Positions 12,901-23,799 of a DNA stretch of 64,000 bases are shown in pieces. The DNA comes from Tribonema minus (lineage: Eukaryota > Sar > Xanthophyceae > Tribonematales > Tribonemataceae), in contig JAFCMP010000290.1 in NCBI GenBank assembly GCA_017506865.1, positions 186,001 to 250,000 on the forward strand, in the 5' to 3' direction. The notes under the pieces are model-generated. The model was not told the DNA's origin. It saw nothing but the letters and a program-made list of their open reading frames with translations, and searched no databases. A program made the translations under genes and the position numbers. Each line of letters opens with the position of its first letter. Position 1 is the stretch's first letter.

Positions 12901-15900
12901 GATTGTTCTCACGGACAGCTATAGTCGCCAGTGTGAAAATCTGGCTAGAGCATGCTGCAGCTGCAGAATGTCATTGAGCAAAAGGTTATCCTAATGCATG
13001 CTGGCAAACTTGAGCATGTGCCTTGCGTTTACTGAAATTATGGAGTGCCATGACACTGCTTGGATCTGACAGTGATCGTTTAAATTTGTAATCCATCGGC
13101 CATGAGCCTCAGGCCTTAGGCTGGACAACGTTAGAGTGCAATCTAGTACGCACTGATGTTGAAGTTGCTGCAGTGACTCAGGCCTCTTTTCTAACAGAGG
13201 CACGCGCAAAACGGTCATTGGGTGGCCTCAAGCTTCCATCCTCTGATGCAGCCTGAGTGACTCAGGCTTCTTTTCTAAATCAGAGTCAAGAGCAAACTGG
13301 TCATTGGGTGGCCTCAAGCTTCCATGCTCTGATGTAGAACAATGACAAACTGGCAGGCGCGAGTATTATTTTAAAGTGCCATGGACAGACAAGCTGAACG
13401 GCCTGCAGGTATGGACCAGCAACTGGTCAGCTGTATATTCAAAGCAGGCACTGTTCTCTGCTCGTCGCTGTGCGTACATACTGCCCCTGATGGTGCACGA
13501 ACAGTACAGGCACAGTAGGTCCGTGCTGGAGCGACAGGCACCTGATGTTGTCACTGAGCCCCTGGATGGCGTCAAGGTTGCGCTAACATGTAAAAATTGC
13601 CAGTATTTGGCTGCAACAAGTCCTACTAGTATCATAACTGTTGAGTGCCATGGGGCACGCGCATGTTCGTGCAGCCTGAGGCATGGCAGAGCATGATGCT
13701 GCTCAGAAAGTTTGTTGCAATACAGTAGGACCTCTCCTTCCAAATGCGACCCAGAAAGCTATGAAGCAACCGAGTTAGTTATGCTATAGTGAGGTTTCTG
13801 CCAGGACAAGCAGAATGTTGAGGTCGAATGCTAACAGGGTGTTGGTCTCACTCAGGCGCACCTGCCGACATTTTCATTGAAACTGATAAAAATGGACCTG
13901 TGATACAGCACATTCAAGTTGGGCAGTGATGGAGTTGAGGTAAGCTTAAGTCAAAGTTCATATAGCACCATTGAAGCGACATATCAGCATCAACGTCCAA
14001 GTTTCACATGTGAGTAGCTGCTGATATAGGGCGACAACATGACATCACCCATTGTCAACTTCAATGTTGCTTCTGCCCTGGTGACTCACTACTTAAAAAC
14101 GCATGTTTATGTTGTCAATTGCTTTGCGCGTCCAGGCGTATCCACGCCTGTACGACATCGTACAGGTGCTAAGACACGTGCACATGACACATGTGTCGAC
14201 AACACCTGGATGCACAGCTTCTTGGTGCTTTGGGGTACATTTCAAGACGAGACGTAGCTCATCAAAGGCCGCGCCTCTGACGATATCTGTTTCTGTTCTG
14301 ACTTCACCTTGCCCCCCCCCCCCCCCTCCCCCTCCCTGCGCGGCGACGTCTACCCTAATGTGCAGCACATCTCCATTCCTGCAGGGTGGATGGCGCTGCT
14401 CTTTGGGGTGCCGCTGTGGATCACCTCTACAGGCTACGTTCGCCGCCACTGGTACAGTCTCTTCAAGGCGGTGCACTGGATGTGTGTGCCCGTTCTGTAC
14501 TTTTCCGTTATGCACTACTATGGCGTGGCTGCCTTCCTCATTGCGCCCGTTGGCCTCTACGCGGCGCACATCGCCACGCGCCTCGCCTCGTGGCAGCGGT
14601 GGCGACTGTGGCAGCGATGGACAGGGCCCGCAGCTGAGCGCAGCAGCAGCGCTCCTGTGGCTGAGGGCGCATCGAAGAGTGGACCAGAGTGCAGCTCTGT
14701 GGGAGACAACATCGCCATCAATCAATGCAGGGCACTATTTGTGCAGCAGTGCGCCGGTTATGCGTTACTAGTGCTGCAAATGCCTGGCCCAGCGCGCAAA
14801 TCGCCCGTCCACGGGGGGTCCTTCGTCTACATGAGTGTACCTGGTGCCATGGCTCAGGTAGGCAGTGTTTCAACTGGTCTCTTACTAGGTGCCCATAGGC
14901 GTTGCACTTTCTGCACACTTGCGCTATCATCCTGTGTTGCTTGGAAGCTGTACCTGCAGTTTTGTAGATTTTGCAGCTGGGTGAATCTGATTTAGAGCAT
15001 GCAAGGGTAGATATCAGGCCTAACTCCATTGTGCATATGCTGAACACCTCTGCCGCCTGTGTGAGCGCATTCAATTTGCTCTGTTGTGACTGCAACGAAA
15101 GGTTACTACTCATTAGTAGTGACACTCCTTAATTACCAGGCCATGCTAGGTTACAAATAGTCTCAGAGCATCACTCTCAGTCTGATTGGAATTTATTGCT
15201 CTTGTGATTTGGCACTCACAGTCTGATTAGAATTTATCGCTCTTACAGTAGTGCTACTACAGGCATTGCTTACAACACTATGTACTATGATTCTAGTGTT
15301 ACTTTGATTGCTTTGTCCTTACGCTTTGAGGTACTCCACATAATCTCAACAATGTCCCAATGGGTATTTTGTTGATGTCATGCACTGCCGCCTCTGATGA
15401 AGTGCACACCATTCTTCTCTGGTTTTGGCCTTGCCTGCAAGTTGAAAACGGTACAATGTCTGCTAGTAACATGCAGCTTCGGCGACTCAATATCTCATGC
15501 TTCTCTGTGCATGATGGTGCACCCAGGCCAATCTCAATAGTGAACCCCCCTCCCCCTGTTCAGATGAAACAAAAGTAAACCTGAAGTATCTGAGCGGTGA
15601 ACCCCGCTCCTCAAAGCAAGTACCCCGGGTTCTTTCTAATTGTGGTAAGGGTCACCTGTATGCAATCTTGTGTGCCTCAACGTCGTCACCTTTGACTGGC
15701 ACATCTGCTGCAGGGCGCCAACGAGGCCCACGCCATCACAGTCGCGCTCCGTGGTGCACCTCCCGCAGTTCCGGGCTGCGGTGCTGCCGATCGGTGCTCC
15801 TTTTACATCAAGGACAGCGGTGCATGGAGCGGCGCCGTCGTGCGAATGGCCGGACAGATGGGCCTTGATCCTCAGGTGCTGCGAGTGTCAGTCCGTGTAG

Positions 15901-18900
15901 TACATGATGACTGTGAAGCACACTTCAGGGCTTTTTCAGGTTCTGCGCATCGGTATTTCATACGCAGTTGATGTTACCATCAAGTTGACAAAAAGTAGCA
16001 AAACTAGTGAAGACGCACACATCGAATGATTATTTTTGGAAGACTGCCAATGCTTGAAGCGCAAGGGATGTCTTTCCTCCGGTGACGATGAGTACCAGCC
16101 CGACCAGTCAAACTATTGCCCTCTGTGATTCAGCGATTCAGAACTTGAAGCTTGCTCAGTGAGGTGAGGAGAGAATGACCTCCAGCAGGTGGCACCTGTG
16201 CTTGTAGCGCAGTGTGCAATTCCTCCATAACTAATAGATCCAGCGCACCTGAGCTACACCATGCAAATCGGCGACAATCTTCTTTTTTTAGTCAAATTCA
16301 TCACAACATACATATCTTCTGTCTGTGTGCCGGCAGCAGCTTGGGAGAGGGGTGGTGCACAGTAGTTGGCGAGGGTACTTGCGATTACAACGCGAGCCTG
16401 CACCTCACAGTGCCAGTTAGTGATGGATACTGCAAGTGGCTGCTGCTGCTGCTTGCTGGTGAAGGCACCGCTAGCAACTCTAACGTCATAGCTTGCTGGC
16501 AAACATGCGGAAGCACCGCAGCTTTTATCGTTCCGCTCGGAACTGGGAGCAGGTGCAGCCTCTGGTCACTAATTTCCTGCAGCTTTAAGTGTATCGAGTC
16601 GACATCTTGCTGCTGTCCAGTTCTGTAGCAACTAACCAGGATGCCAAGAAAAAATGCTTGACATGCATGTCCAAACGGCAATGAGCTTGCTGGTCTTTCC
16701 TTCTGCATGTACTGTGGATCCTGTGCCAAAACTAGTTGCATGCTGCAATAATGCGCTACATATGTTGTGTGATCATCACACAATGTGTCACGATGTGTCT
16801 AGCGACTGACGCACTTGTGCAAACGTGAGTTTGCGGAACGACGCTGCCGCTTTGCAACTTCAAGTCGTTGACCCCCTTGCTCATCCTCCATGTATCATTG
16901 CGCAGGCTCTGATTGTAGACACTGATGGGCCCTACATCCGCTGCGCCACCATGCTCACGCTGAGCTGCGGTGCCGCTGCCTCCGGCACCCCCCCCCGCGT
17001 GCTTCTCGTCGCCGGAGGTGCGGGATTCACGTCATTCATGGGACTGCTGCAGGACTGGGGCACTGCCGCACGTTCCAACCAAACGTCACCAGGTGTGTTT
17101 TAACTTTTCCGCAGAAGTGTTGAAACTTGTTTCAGATGTGCACTCCACTGGTGACGGCATGTCTGCTCTTTGTGAGCGTACAGTGCCCAGACTTTGAGGC
17201 GCTACCGTGAAACAATCACAATAACAGTAACTGTTGTCATGAGTGCCACTCAGGAGCAGCTCATTCTTGTGTGGTCCCAGAGACCCTCAAGCTCCACCTC
17301 TGTCTGAAGGAGTTCTCGCTGGATGCAGCAGCACAACATTCAACACTAACTTACCCAGAGGACCTTGACGTCTGGTCTTGAGGGCTGTGGGAGCTGTGTG
17401 CCAAACAACAGCATACCCCTGCAGTTTGCTGCAGCGTTTGTGCTGCTATTCATGACAACAGCCAGATGGGCACTTGTGCCAATGCTCTCTCTGAGTCATT
17501 TAGAGGCGTTGTCACCGCGATGTTAGGTCCAACTGGGGTAATAACGACCTGAATGCTAGAAAACGACACGGGTCTGCAGCGAACAGTACTGAGCGATCTG
17601 CCCAAGCGACACAGGTTTGCAGCAAACATTATTGACTGATGCCCGATAACCCTTTCAAGTAGCCACATTATGTTCAAGTCACCAGAACTTTTGATTTGCC
17701 AGTTGTGCTGCTGATGGTGACCAACTGTTGTTGAGTCGCACCGATTAACATATGTGGAACATGTGTGGAGCCTCAGGAGATAATTGAGGATGAACTACAG
17801 TTGGTCTGAAGAAGTTACCTAACTTGCGTGAATGAACTTCAGTTTGAACTTCCAAGTACATCACTCAAATCCTGCGGTTTCTTGAATGCAATGGTGTGAT
17901 TCACATTGACGTACGACATAAGTAAGGCTGTTTATCCGTGCCTGCTCTTTAGCATCAGCACAGTGTTGCGCCAGTTGCGGCCTGTTCAAGTAGATTGCTA
18001 ACTTACTACATGAGGACTTATTAACTGCAAGTTACGGCTGGTATAACGGTGCGGAGTAGGGGGAATGTAGAAGCGCCTTGTCACTCTGTTGTAGACGCAG
18101 CTGTAGAAATTGCCAGAACCGAGGTGAGCCCTTGAGAATCCTCTCCGCTGGCATTGCATTTTCGTTCTCTCCGAGACGCCACACAGCGCCTTGCACAGTC
18201 TCCCATGTCTACCGTTGGTGCAAGAGCACATTTGCCTCTCCCGCGAAGCTGATGCTGCTGAGCCCAACGCCAAATTCAAGCTGAGCCGACAGCAGCACGA
18301 TCTCCTTGCTCGCCTACAATTTTTCAATTGAGGTATCTGCACACTGGAACAATCAACAATGTACTGGAGATTGCGCACATGATTGTCAGGCAGTGCTGCT
18401 GCAAGGCTGCTGAAACCCTCACTGCGCGGCCCGCACATATAGTTTGTGCCCTAGTATGCGTTTTGGTCATACCTAAGTCATTTGTATGCCACTTTGTAGG
18501 TGTATTCAAGTGTTGCAAAGGGCCTCACTGTAGTAAATCAACATGACGTGTGTGTGTGGTGGTGTGTGTATTATGTTCAGGTGTTGTATGTTCATGTGCT
18601 GCATACAGCTTGAAGTTCATAAAAATTGATACATTGTAGATATGCATACATATAATATCCATATATGGTTGCATGTACATATATTCATGTATATGTTTGT
18701 GCGCGTGGTATACATATATGATGCCCTTGATGAACCAGTGACCTCAACTTGAGGATGCTGCAATACTTCTCTGCATACACTATTGGGCCATGTGTCATGA
18801 TGCTGGCGTTGAAGGGCTGCACCTTCTGGAGTTCACAGACGTTACGTTAAGCCGTCGTATTGGCAGCTCGAACTGTACAAATTTATGTGCTTCATACAGC

Positions 18901-19772
18901 TGTTCTCAGGTATCTTGGCCATCGCTTACCACCAGGCAATGTTTTTTTGTTTCCGCCTGTTTCTGGCAGAGGTGCACCTGGTGTGGGTGTGCCGCAACAT
19001 CCAGGAGCTTACGTTTGTAGGTGCCGCTATCCCATCCTTCACCGCCGGCAGCAAGGCGTCCTTCACCGTTGACCTCTACTGCACAAGGCTCCCTGCCGCT
19101 AACCCCAGCAGCATTGCACACGTCACATGGCCAGCCGCAGATGCAAGCCTGTGCAGCCCTACCAATGTTGCCTCCCGGCGCCTTTGGTGGCCCGCCTTAA
19201 ACGACGTGGTACTCACCACAATCGCCCTGGGCGGCACATACTGCGGTTATCTCCTGTTCTGGGAGATCGACGCGCAGAACGAATACGGGGGGTGGTTTAT
19301 AAATGGCCTGCACTTCATCTTCATCGCCCTCGGCGCCCTGCTTGCGCTGATGGCATGGCACCTCGTCCTCATCTGTGCCTCCTGCGTGGCGCGCCTGTGG
19401 CCCAGCCATGCCTGCGCCTCCAGCACCCTTGCCTGCGGGTCTGACGCGTGGGGCGGCAGTTCACGCACAAACAGCAGCAGTGGCACCTCGCCTGGTCAAG
19501 AGCTGCCTGCCAACGCAAAACTTGAGGCCGGCGGGGAGACGTGTCAGTTTCCCGTGACGGCCGGCCGCCCTGACCTGGCGGCACTGTTCTGCGCCGAGAA
19601 AGAGCGCGGTGTGAAGAACGGCTGGTTCAACGGCAGCGAATTGTCAACGAGCGAAGCACGGGTTCCTGTGCTGGTTAGCGGGCCCGCAAAGCTGGTGCAT
19701 GACGCCTTCAAGCATGCCAGACAGGCTGGCGGGCGCAACTTTGATGTCCACGAGTACTCTTTTGAGTTCTGA
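6988..19772 (+). CDS. Ferric-chelate reductase / NADPH-oxidase-family flavocytochrome, seven exons
   Basis: Membrane flavocytochrome that passes electrons from NADPH through FAD and two hemes to extracellular ferric iron or oxygen. Deduced exons: 6988-7424, 10639-11051, 12758-12810, 14366-14857, 15714-15875, 16906-17092, 18970-19772. All junctions are GT-AG and every phase matches, giving 848 residues. Exon 1 has membrane helices (ITVWWVMFWLCAYLF). Exon 2 has the heme-type pair H-K-I-I-G-H...VLH, and exon 4 a second pair spaced 13 (AVH...VMH). The FAD side shows FVYMSVPG (exon 4) and AHAITVA plus FYIKDSGAWSGAV (exon 5). The NADPH side shows DGPYI and VLLVAGGAGFTS (exon 6), VHLVWVCRN (exon 7) and the C-terminal VSGPAKLVHDAF...FDVHEYSFEF. 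Introns reach 3.2 kb. FRE/FRO and RBOH are the alternatives; the lack of EF hands favours a metalloreductase. A missed upstream exon is possible. Confidence 0.85.
7485..7600. repeat. Diverged retrotransposon-tail-like repeat in intron 1
   Basis: The words CTTGTATTTATAG followed by CCCAAGGTGGGCTTGGTTCG resemble the antisense of the RLE retrotransposon tail at 20246-20300 and a third relative at 51470-51640. Similarity is only partial, so this is a weak repeat-family call. Confidence 0.35.
9783..9952 (+). repeat. Tandem 3' tails of the RLE retrotransposon inside reductase intron 1
   Basis: Two units of 79 bp begin at 9783 and 9862 (TACTAGGCTGTTGCG...). Each ends in CTTTATAAATATAAG. The reverse complement of the same sequence follows the retrotransposon ORF at 20330-20246 (ACTAGGCTGCTGCG...CTTTATAAATACAAGTCC). 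This is therefore a very short, 5'-truncated insertion with a duplicated tail, in sense orientation within the host intron. Confidence 0.7.
12419..12620. repeat. Direct tandem duplication, 2 x 101 bp, in reductase intron 2
   Basis: Unit CAGCTGCCCGTCGGCATCTG...CAGCTCTCTCC occurs twice head to tail (12419-12519 and 12520-12620) with no difference that I can see. This indicates a recent local duplication or an assembly duplicate. Confidence 0.85.
13174..13334. repeat. Imperfect tandem repeat, two units of about 80 bp, in reductase intron 3
   Basis: The blocks GACTCAGGCCTCTTTTCTAA...GGTCATTGGGTGGCCTCAAG and GACTCAGGCTTCTTTTCTAA...GGTCATTGGGTGGCCTCAAG follow each other with small indels. Confidence 0.75.
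13760..14095. repeat. Dispersed repeat related to 48858-49030
   Basis: The words AAGCAACCGAG...TATGCTATAGTGAGGT and ACAACATGACAT...CTTCTGCCCTGG recur in the same order near 48858-49030. Their spacing differs because one copy carries internal gain or loss. No coding content seen; possibly a non-autonomous transposon. Confidence 0.45.
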
Positions 19773-20234
19773 GTAGAACTGCAGCCTCACGATGTGTGTT
19801 GCGGAGCGGGGCGGACACAGGGGTGCTGCTGCCCTTTAGCTGAGCCTCTGAGCCTCCTCATTGGTGCTTGCTTAAAGGTGCCTTTCAGTGCCAACTAAGC
19901 ACCTTCTTGATGCAGTTACACACGGTACTTATGGACTTGTAAGCACACGGTACAGCTGTGAAATGACACATTGGTGTTGCACACTCTACTCGTAGTGAAA
20001 CGACCCTCGGTGGAGCAGTATGCTGTTGTTAAAGTAGGGCTGTTTTCAAGACCCCTCTTCTTGTGATATACATGCATGCATATGCCTGTTTGTGTTTTCG
20101 TATATGAATATTTCTGACATCATGACCTCCTGACAGGACTTCTTTCTGCCTTGGCTGCTAGCTATGCTTTCATCTGAATGGGCTTGCTCACGGAACACGC
20201 GCATGTTGAGATCGAGGCCTCTGGAGTGGTGAGG
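19773..20234. other. 3' flank of the reductase gene
   Basis: No gene seen. It should contain the 3' UTR of the reductase and then unique sequence up to the retrotransposon tail. Confidence 0.5.
19938..19942 (+). terminator. Possible UGUAA polyadenylation signal for the reductase
   Basis: TGTAA lies 166 bases downstream of the stop codon. UGUAA is the usual poly(A) signal of volvocine algae, so this is plausible if the organism belongs there. A five-base match alone is weak. Confidence 0.35.
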
Positions 20235-22690
20235 TTTGTACGTATGGACTTGTATTTATAAAGGCCCAAGGGAGGCCGGGTTGCCTATGCAATCGAAAAG
20301 CTTGCGTCAACGCAGCAGCCTAGTCTGCGCTGTGCCCTAGGAGCTTGGGAGCCGGCGCCGCAACACAGCCCAGCATTCGCGCTCCACGTGTGTACGCCAT
20401 GACGCGCTCCGCCAACTCCCGCGCCAGCGATATGCTCAGCTCAATGAGGATCTGACGCTTAGCTAACCCGGCCTTGCGTAACACGTCTGCCTTCCCCCCC
20501 CCTGAGCACAGTGCTGAGTGCATTGCCAACTCCTTAACAAAAAGGCTTGTCTGCTTGCCCAGCCGTCCGTACGACTCCTGCACGAATGGCACAAAAGCCC
20601 AAGATGACGTCAAGGTGCCGGTGTGGTGCTTGACCTTCGCGTCCTCCCCCACCCCAGCAGCATAGCCGTCCGTGTTCGAGGCATTTGCTTTGCCTGTCAG
20701 GTACGAGCTCGCTGTGGGCGCGCGCACACTTGTGTCTAGCACTATTCCCTTGTTACGGTATGCACTGCTAAAGACAAGACACCCTGGGTCAATGACTGTG
20801 TCCGCCCGATACCCCGGTACCTTGAAGACGCTAGCGTCCTCATTGCGGACAATAGAGACATGGTGCTGTCTCAAGATGCGCTGCAGGCACCGCTTTTGGG
20901 CAGTGTGTGTCGCGTTGTGCCCCCGTATGTGCTGGCTGGGGCAGCTGATCGCATGCGTGGAGGTGGGGCTCACGTCACTGCACCGCCATGGGCACACCTC
21001 GCCCTGTATGCCCCACCCGCCTATGAAGATCGCAACCAAAATCATCGTGGCTGCTGCCATACTGGACATGGGCGCCGCACCCGGGCGGTCATTGGCAGTG
21101 TGTGGGAGGCTGATCCACGCCATTGCCCCGGGCGCACGCTGGCTGCGCAGCTGCGCCAGGACCCGCGTGCTAGCCTGTTGGCGGCGGCGGCTGGTGTCGC
21201 GCGAGTCACCAATAGGTGCAGCCTGCGTCGGCTTGCCCACGGCACCAGCCGAGGCAGCCTCTAGGTCCTCCACCAGGCAATCCTCATATTGACGTCGAAG
21301 AACATTTGAAAGGCCGGCTTGTAGTCCGTGCGTGAAGTGACCGCGCCGGCGGCGGGGCACTACCTTCCTGCAGATCTCGTCAGCATAGGCCTCCCAGTCG
21401 TCGTCGTCGTCCTCCTGCCCGCCGCTGCAGCTGCTTTCTTCCGCGCTAGTTTGTGTTTTAGCGGGCGTGGAAGGGGCAGCCGCGGCAGCGGCTTGAGGGC
21501 CAGGTACGGTCGCCGCCGCAGCGGCCGCCTCGGCGCCAGGCACAATGCCGTGGGTGTGTGGGGCTGGCTCAGTGGTCACCGTCTCCGTGACGGCAGTTGC
21601 GGCGTAGATCGCTTGCACCGCAGTGGGGAGCGTCGACGCTGCGGCCGTCGTATCTACTGCCCACCGTAGCAACGATGCTGGGAGCTGCTCGGCCACAGCT
21701 GTGCGTGATTTTTCGCCGCTAACAGCTGTCAGCGCTCGCGTAGAGCGTTGCACGGCCTCGATGATTGGCGGCAGTCCCTGGTCCTCGCGTATTGCGCATG
21801 AGTGCTGCGCGAACCAGGTGACTGCGCCGTGTTCGTCAGTGCCGAGCCTCAGGGCCCCTGCTGCCACAGTGGCATGAATTTTTGCCGGCCGCAGTGTTGT
21901 GCATGCCTGGGCCGTGTATGCGGCTGGTGCCAGTAGCCCCAAAAGCGGCATGCCCAGACCGCCTCGTCGCTCCGGCAACCGTGACGCCCGCAGTGGCACT
22001 GCGATGTCCGTGAGTTCTGGCGGGCCCAAGCGCGGCAATACCAGCATGCTGCCACTGCTGGCTTCCTCTTTGTCACCAGCAGTGCAGGCGGCCAGCAGGT
22101 GTGACTTCATGGCTGCCGCGGTAGAGCAGCCGTGCAGATGCAGCATGCGTTCGAGCGTCCATGCACAGAACCCGTCAAACGCGTGCAACCATGTCTCACT
22201 CAAAGCCGTGTCAACGACCCGAGCTAAGAAGCCCATGCACTTCGTCAGTGACCTGCGCAGAATGAACTGTGCTGCCTGTAGGTGATGCCGCGCCATTCCA
22301 GCTAGCTGCCACGACAATCGCCATGTCCCTGCGTCGACAAGATGCTTGCTCATGGCAGCATGCACATAGGCTGGGTGCCCTACCGGTACCCCGACCGACG
22401 TAAAGCCCTGACTGGATTCTGGCATGGTGGTGTCCACAAACGGTATGTCAAGGGCGCGCAGGCGTGCTCTGGCCGCTTCATCAAACACTGTGCCGCGCAT
22501 GGCGATGGCCAGCGACTTGTCTGGTCGAACGCGTAGGCCCCCTGCCGCCAGCCGGCGGATCACCTCTGCCACCCCAGCGGCCGCTGCATCGTCGAAGTAG
22601 GCAGCTTGCAGCACGTTGAGGTCATCCAGGAAAGCGCAGTGCGGGGCTGGCGGTTCCGCTGTGCTGTGGCCATAGGCCGGCATACCCAGA
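20235..22690 (-). mobile_element. RLE-type non-LTR retrotransposon, copy 2 (5' truncated, with 3' tail)
   Basis: The minus-strand element comprises the ORF 22683-20320 followed by a short 3' tail (about 20330-20235) of the same sequence as the intronic tails at 9783-9952. Its 5' side stops just before the catalytic FLDD box, and the preceding in-frame sequence soon meets a stop, so the fingers/palm part is missing. It lies immediately upstream of gene X, probably in an intron or flank of it. The shared part with copy 1 (20362-21660) is nearly identical, so both insertions are recent. Confidence 0.75.
20320..22683 (-). CDS. C-terminal part of reverse transcriptase with CCHC-like segment and restriction-like endonuclease
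   Basis: 787 open codons. The start region carries CAFLDDLNVL, a variant of the catalytic [F/Y]xDD box of reverse transcriptases. Next comes GFTSVGVPVG and the thumb-like stretch QAAQFILRRSLTKCMGFLAR. A long Ala-rich linker and an acidic block (about residues 395-435) follow. The C-terminal third has C...C...HAISC...RGHNATH, then YRADTVIDPG...GIVLDTSV and a distal KQTSLFVKE. That order (Cys/His knuckle, then a PD-(D/E)xK-like nuclease) is characteristic of R2/CRE-like elements, which nick target DNA and prime reverse transcription there. The N-terminal RT domains are absent, so the protein is incomplete. The family assignment beyond 'RLE-bearing' is inference. Confidence 0.7.
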   Translation of the reverse strand: MPAYGHSTAEPPAPHCAFLDDLNVLQAAYFDDAAAAGVAEVIRRLAAGGLRVRPDKSLAIAMRGTVFDEAARARLRALDIPFVDTTMPESSQGFTSVGVPVGHPAYVHAAMSKHLVDAGTWRLSWQLAGMARHHLQAAQFILRRSLTKCMGFLARVVDTALSETWLHAFDGFCAWTLERMLHLHGCSTAAAMKSHLLAACTAGDKEEASSGSMLVLPRLGPPELTDIAVPLRASRLPERRGGLGMPLLGLLAPAAYTAQACTTLRPAKIHATVAAGALRLGTDEHGAVTWFAQHSCAIREDQGLPPIIEAVQRSTRALTAVSGEKSRTAVAEQLPASLLRWAVDTTAAASTLPTAVQAIYAATAVTETVTTEPAPHTHGIVPGAEAAAAAATVPGPQAAAAAAPSTPAKTQTSAEESSCSGGQEDDDDDWEAYADEICRKVVPRRRRGHFTHGLQAGLSNVLRRQYEDCLVEDLEAASAGAVGKPTQAAPIGDSRDTSRRRQQASTRVLAQLRSQRAPGAMAWISLPHTANDRPGAAPMSSMAAATMILVAIFIGGWGIQGEVCPWRCSDVSPTSTHAISCPSQHIRGHNATHTAQKRCLQRILRQHHVSIVRNEDASVFKVPGYRADTVIDPGCLVFSSAYRNKGIVLDTSVRAPTASSYLTGKANASNTDGYAAGVGEDAKVKHHTGTLTSSWAFVPFVQESYGRLGKQTSLFVKELAMHSALCSGGGKADVLRKAGLAKRQILIELSISLARELAERVMAYTRGARMLGCVAAPAPKLLGHSAD

Positions 22691-23117
22691 GTACACCAGT
22701 GATCACGAACACAACAACTTCACCGACTGTCTTTTCAACTACCACTGATGTACTGTATTGTACCGCCTCTTTTCTGCCTTTGCAGCGGCTGCAGTCGTGA
22801 CCCCTAGAAGTGCATACAGCAGCGGCGGGCAGGGTGGTGGGGCATCAGGAGGCTCATGTGGGGGAAGTTCTACGCCCCCTGCCAAGCACGGCCGGGCCAC
22901 ATTGCGGACCTCATACAGCACAACCGCAACACCCATCGCTACGCAGGGCGGTGGGGTCTCAGGGGACATCCTTGACCTGATACCGATCATTCAAGGCCTG
23001 TCGTCCAGTGCAGAGCAGGCCAAGCTATTGCAGACCATTGCAGAGGAGAAACTCACCATTGCGCAAGCACGCAAGGCCACCAAGGACGGCGCCGCCACAT
23101 CCGCCGTCATCGCAGCC

Positions 23118-23399
23118 TGACGGAACTATAACACCGTGGCAGAGTAGGACACCCAAGGTGGACCCAATGCAAAGTGCAGAACAGCACTAGACCAGGGCAG
23201 GCTGGTATTGCAAAGAAGTGATTATTGTGCAGGAGCGTGAGCAAGCGGAGAAATAGCCCTGAGTCAGGGGCGGAACAGTACCGGACTGGTGCTGGAACAT
23301 GCAGTGGTGGACTAACAAGAGAAACTCCCAGAATGGGGAGAAACCTGTGTAGGTATGCATGCACATGCAAGTAGGGTATGTAGGTATCATACTCCGTCA
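23118..23399 (-). repeat. Copia 3' LTR
   Basis: 282 bp, matched to 27938-28219. It is preceded (minus-strand sense) by the polypurine tract and flanked by CAGCC. Confidence 0.93.
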
Positions 23400-23799
23400 C
23401 CCTCCCTCAGTACGAAAGCCGTGTGCTGAAGTACTGAAATGCAAACATGCAGGTATGAGCCGGGTGTGCTCCTTGATGTGCAACGGTGTGCATGCTAACT
23501 GGTGTAGCAACCAGTGTGTACTCTGAAAACCTGGATTAGGCACCAGTGTGTACTGCAAGTGCGAACGGCGTGCTGCCGTGTGAAACTTGAGTGTGCGCCG
23601 CTTGATCCCTGCGGTTGTAGCTGCTGTTGAAGCTGAGCTGATGGTGTTTGACGAAGCTGATGAAGCTGTCGTTGAAGTTGTTGTTGAAGCTGAAGTTGAA
23701 GCTTGACATTAAAGCTGAGGTTGCTGCCTAGATGCCCATGATGAAGGCAGTGTGTGTGCGGTGAGCCGGCTTGGGCAGTGGCTTGGTGAAGCCGTCCGC
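23400..23799 (-). other. Copia 3' untranslated region with GTTGAA/GCTGAA simple repeat
   Basis: Between the ORF stop and the 3' LTR. It contains an imperfect triplet-type repeat of GAAGTT/GAAGCT words (about 23619-23705) and the polypurine tract next to 23400. No ORF supported. Confidence 0.7.

Noticed and set aside
14313..14330. Poly-C tract next to reductase exon 4
   Set aside because: It acts as or lies within the polypyrimidine region before the acceptor at 14365; no separate function is indicated.
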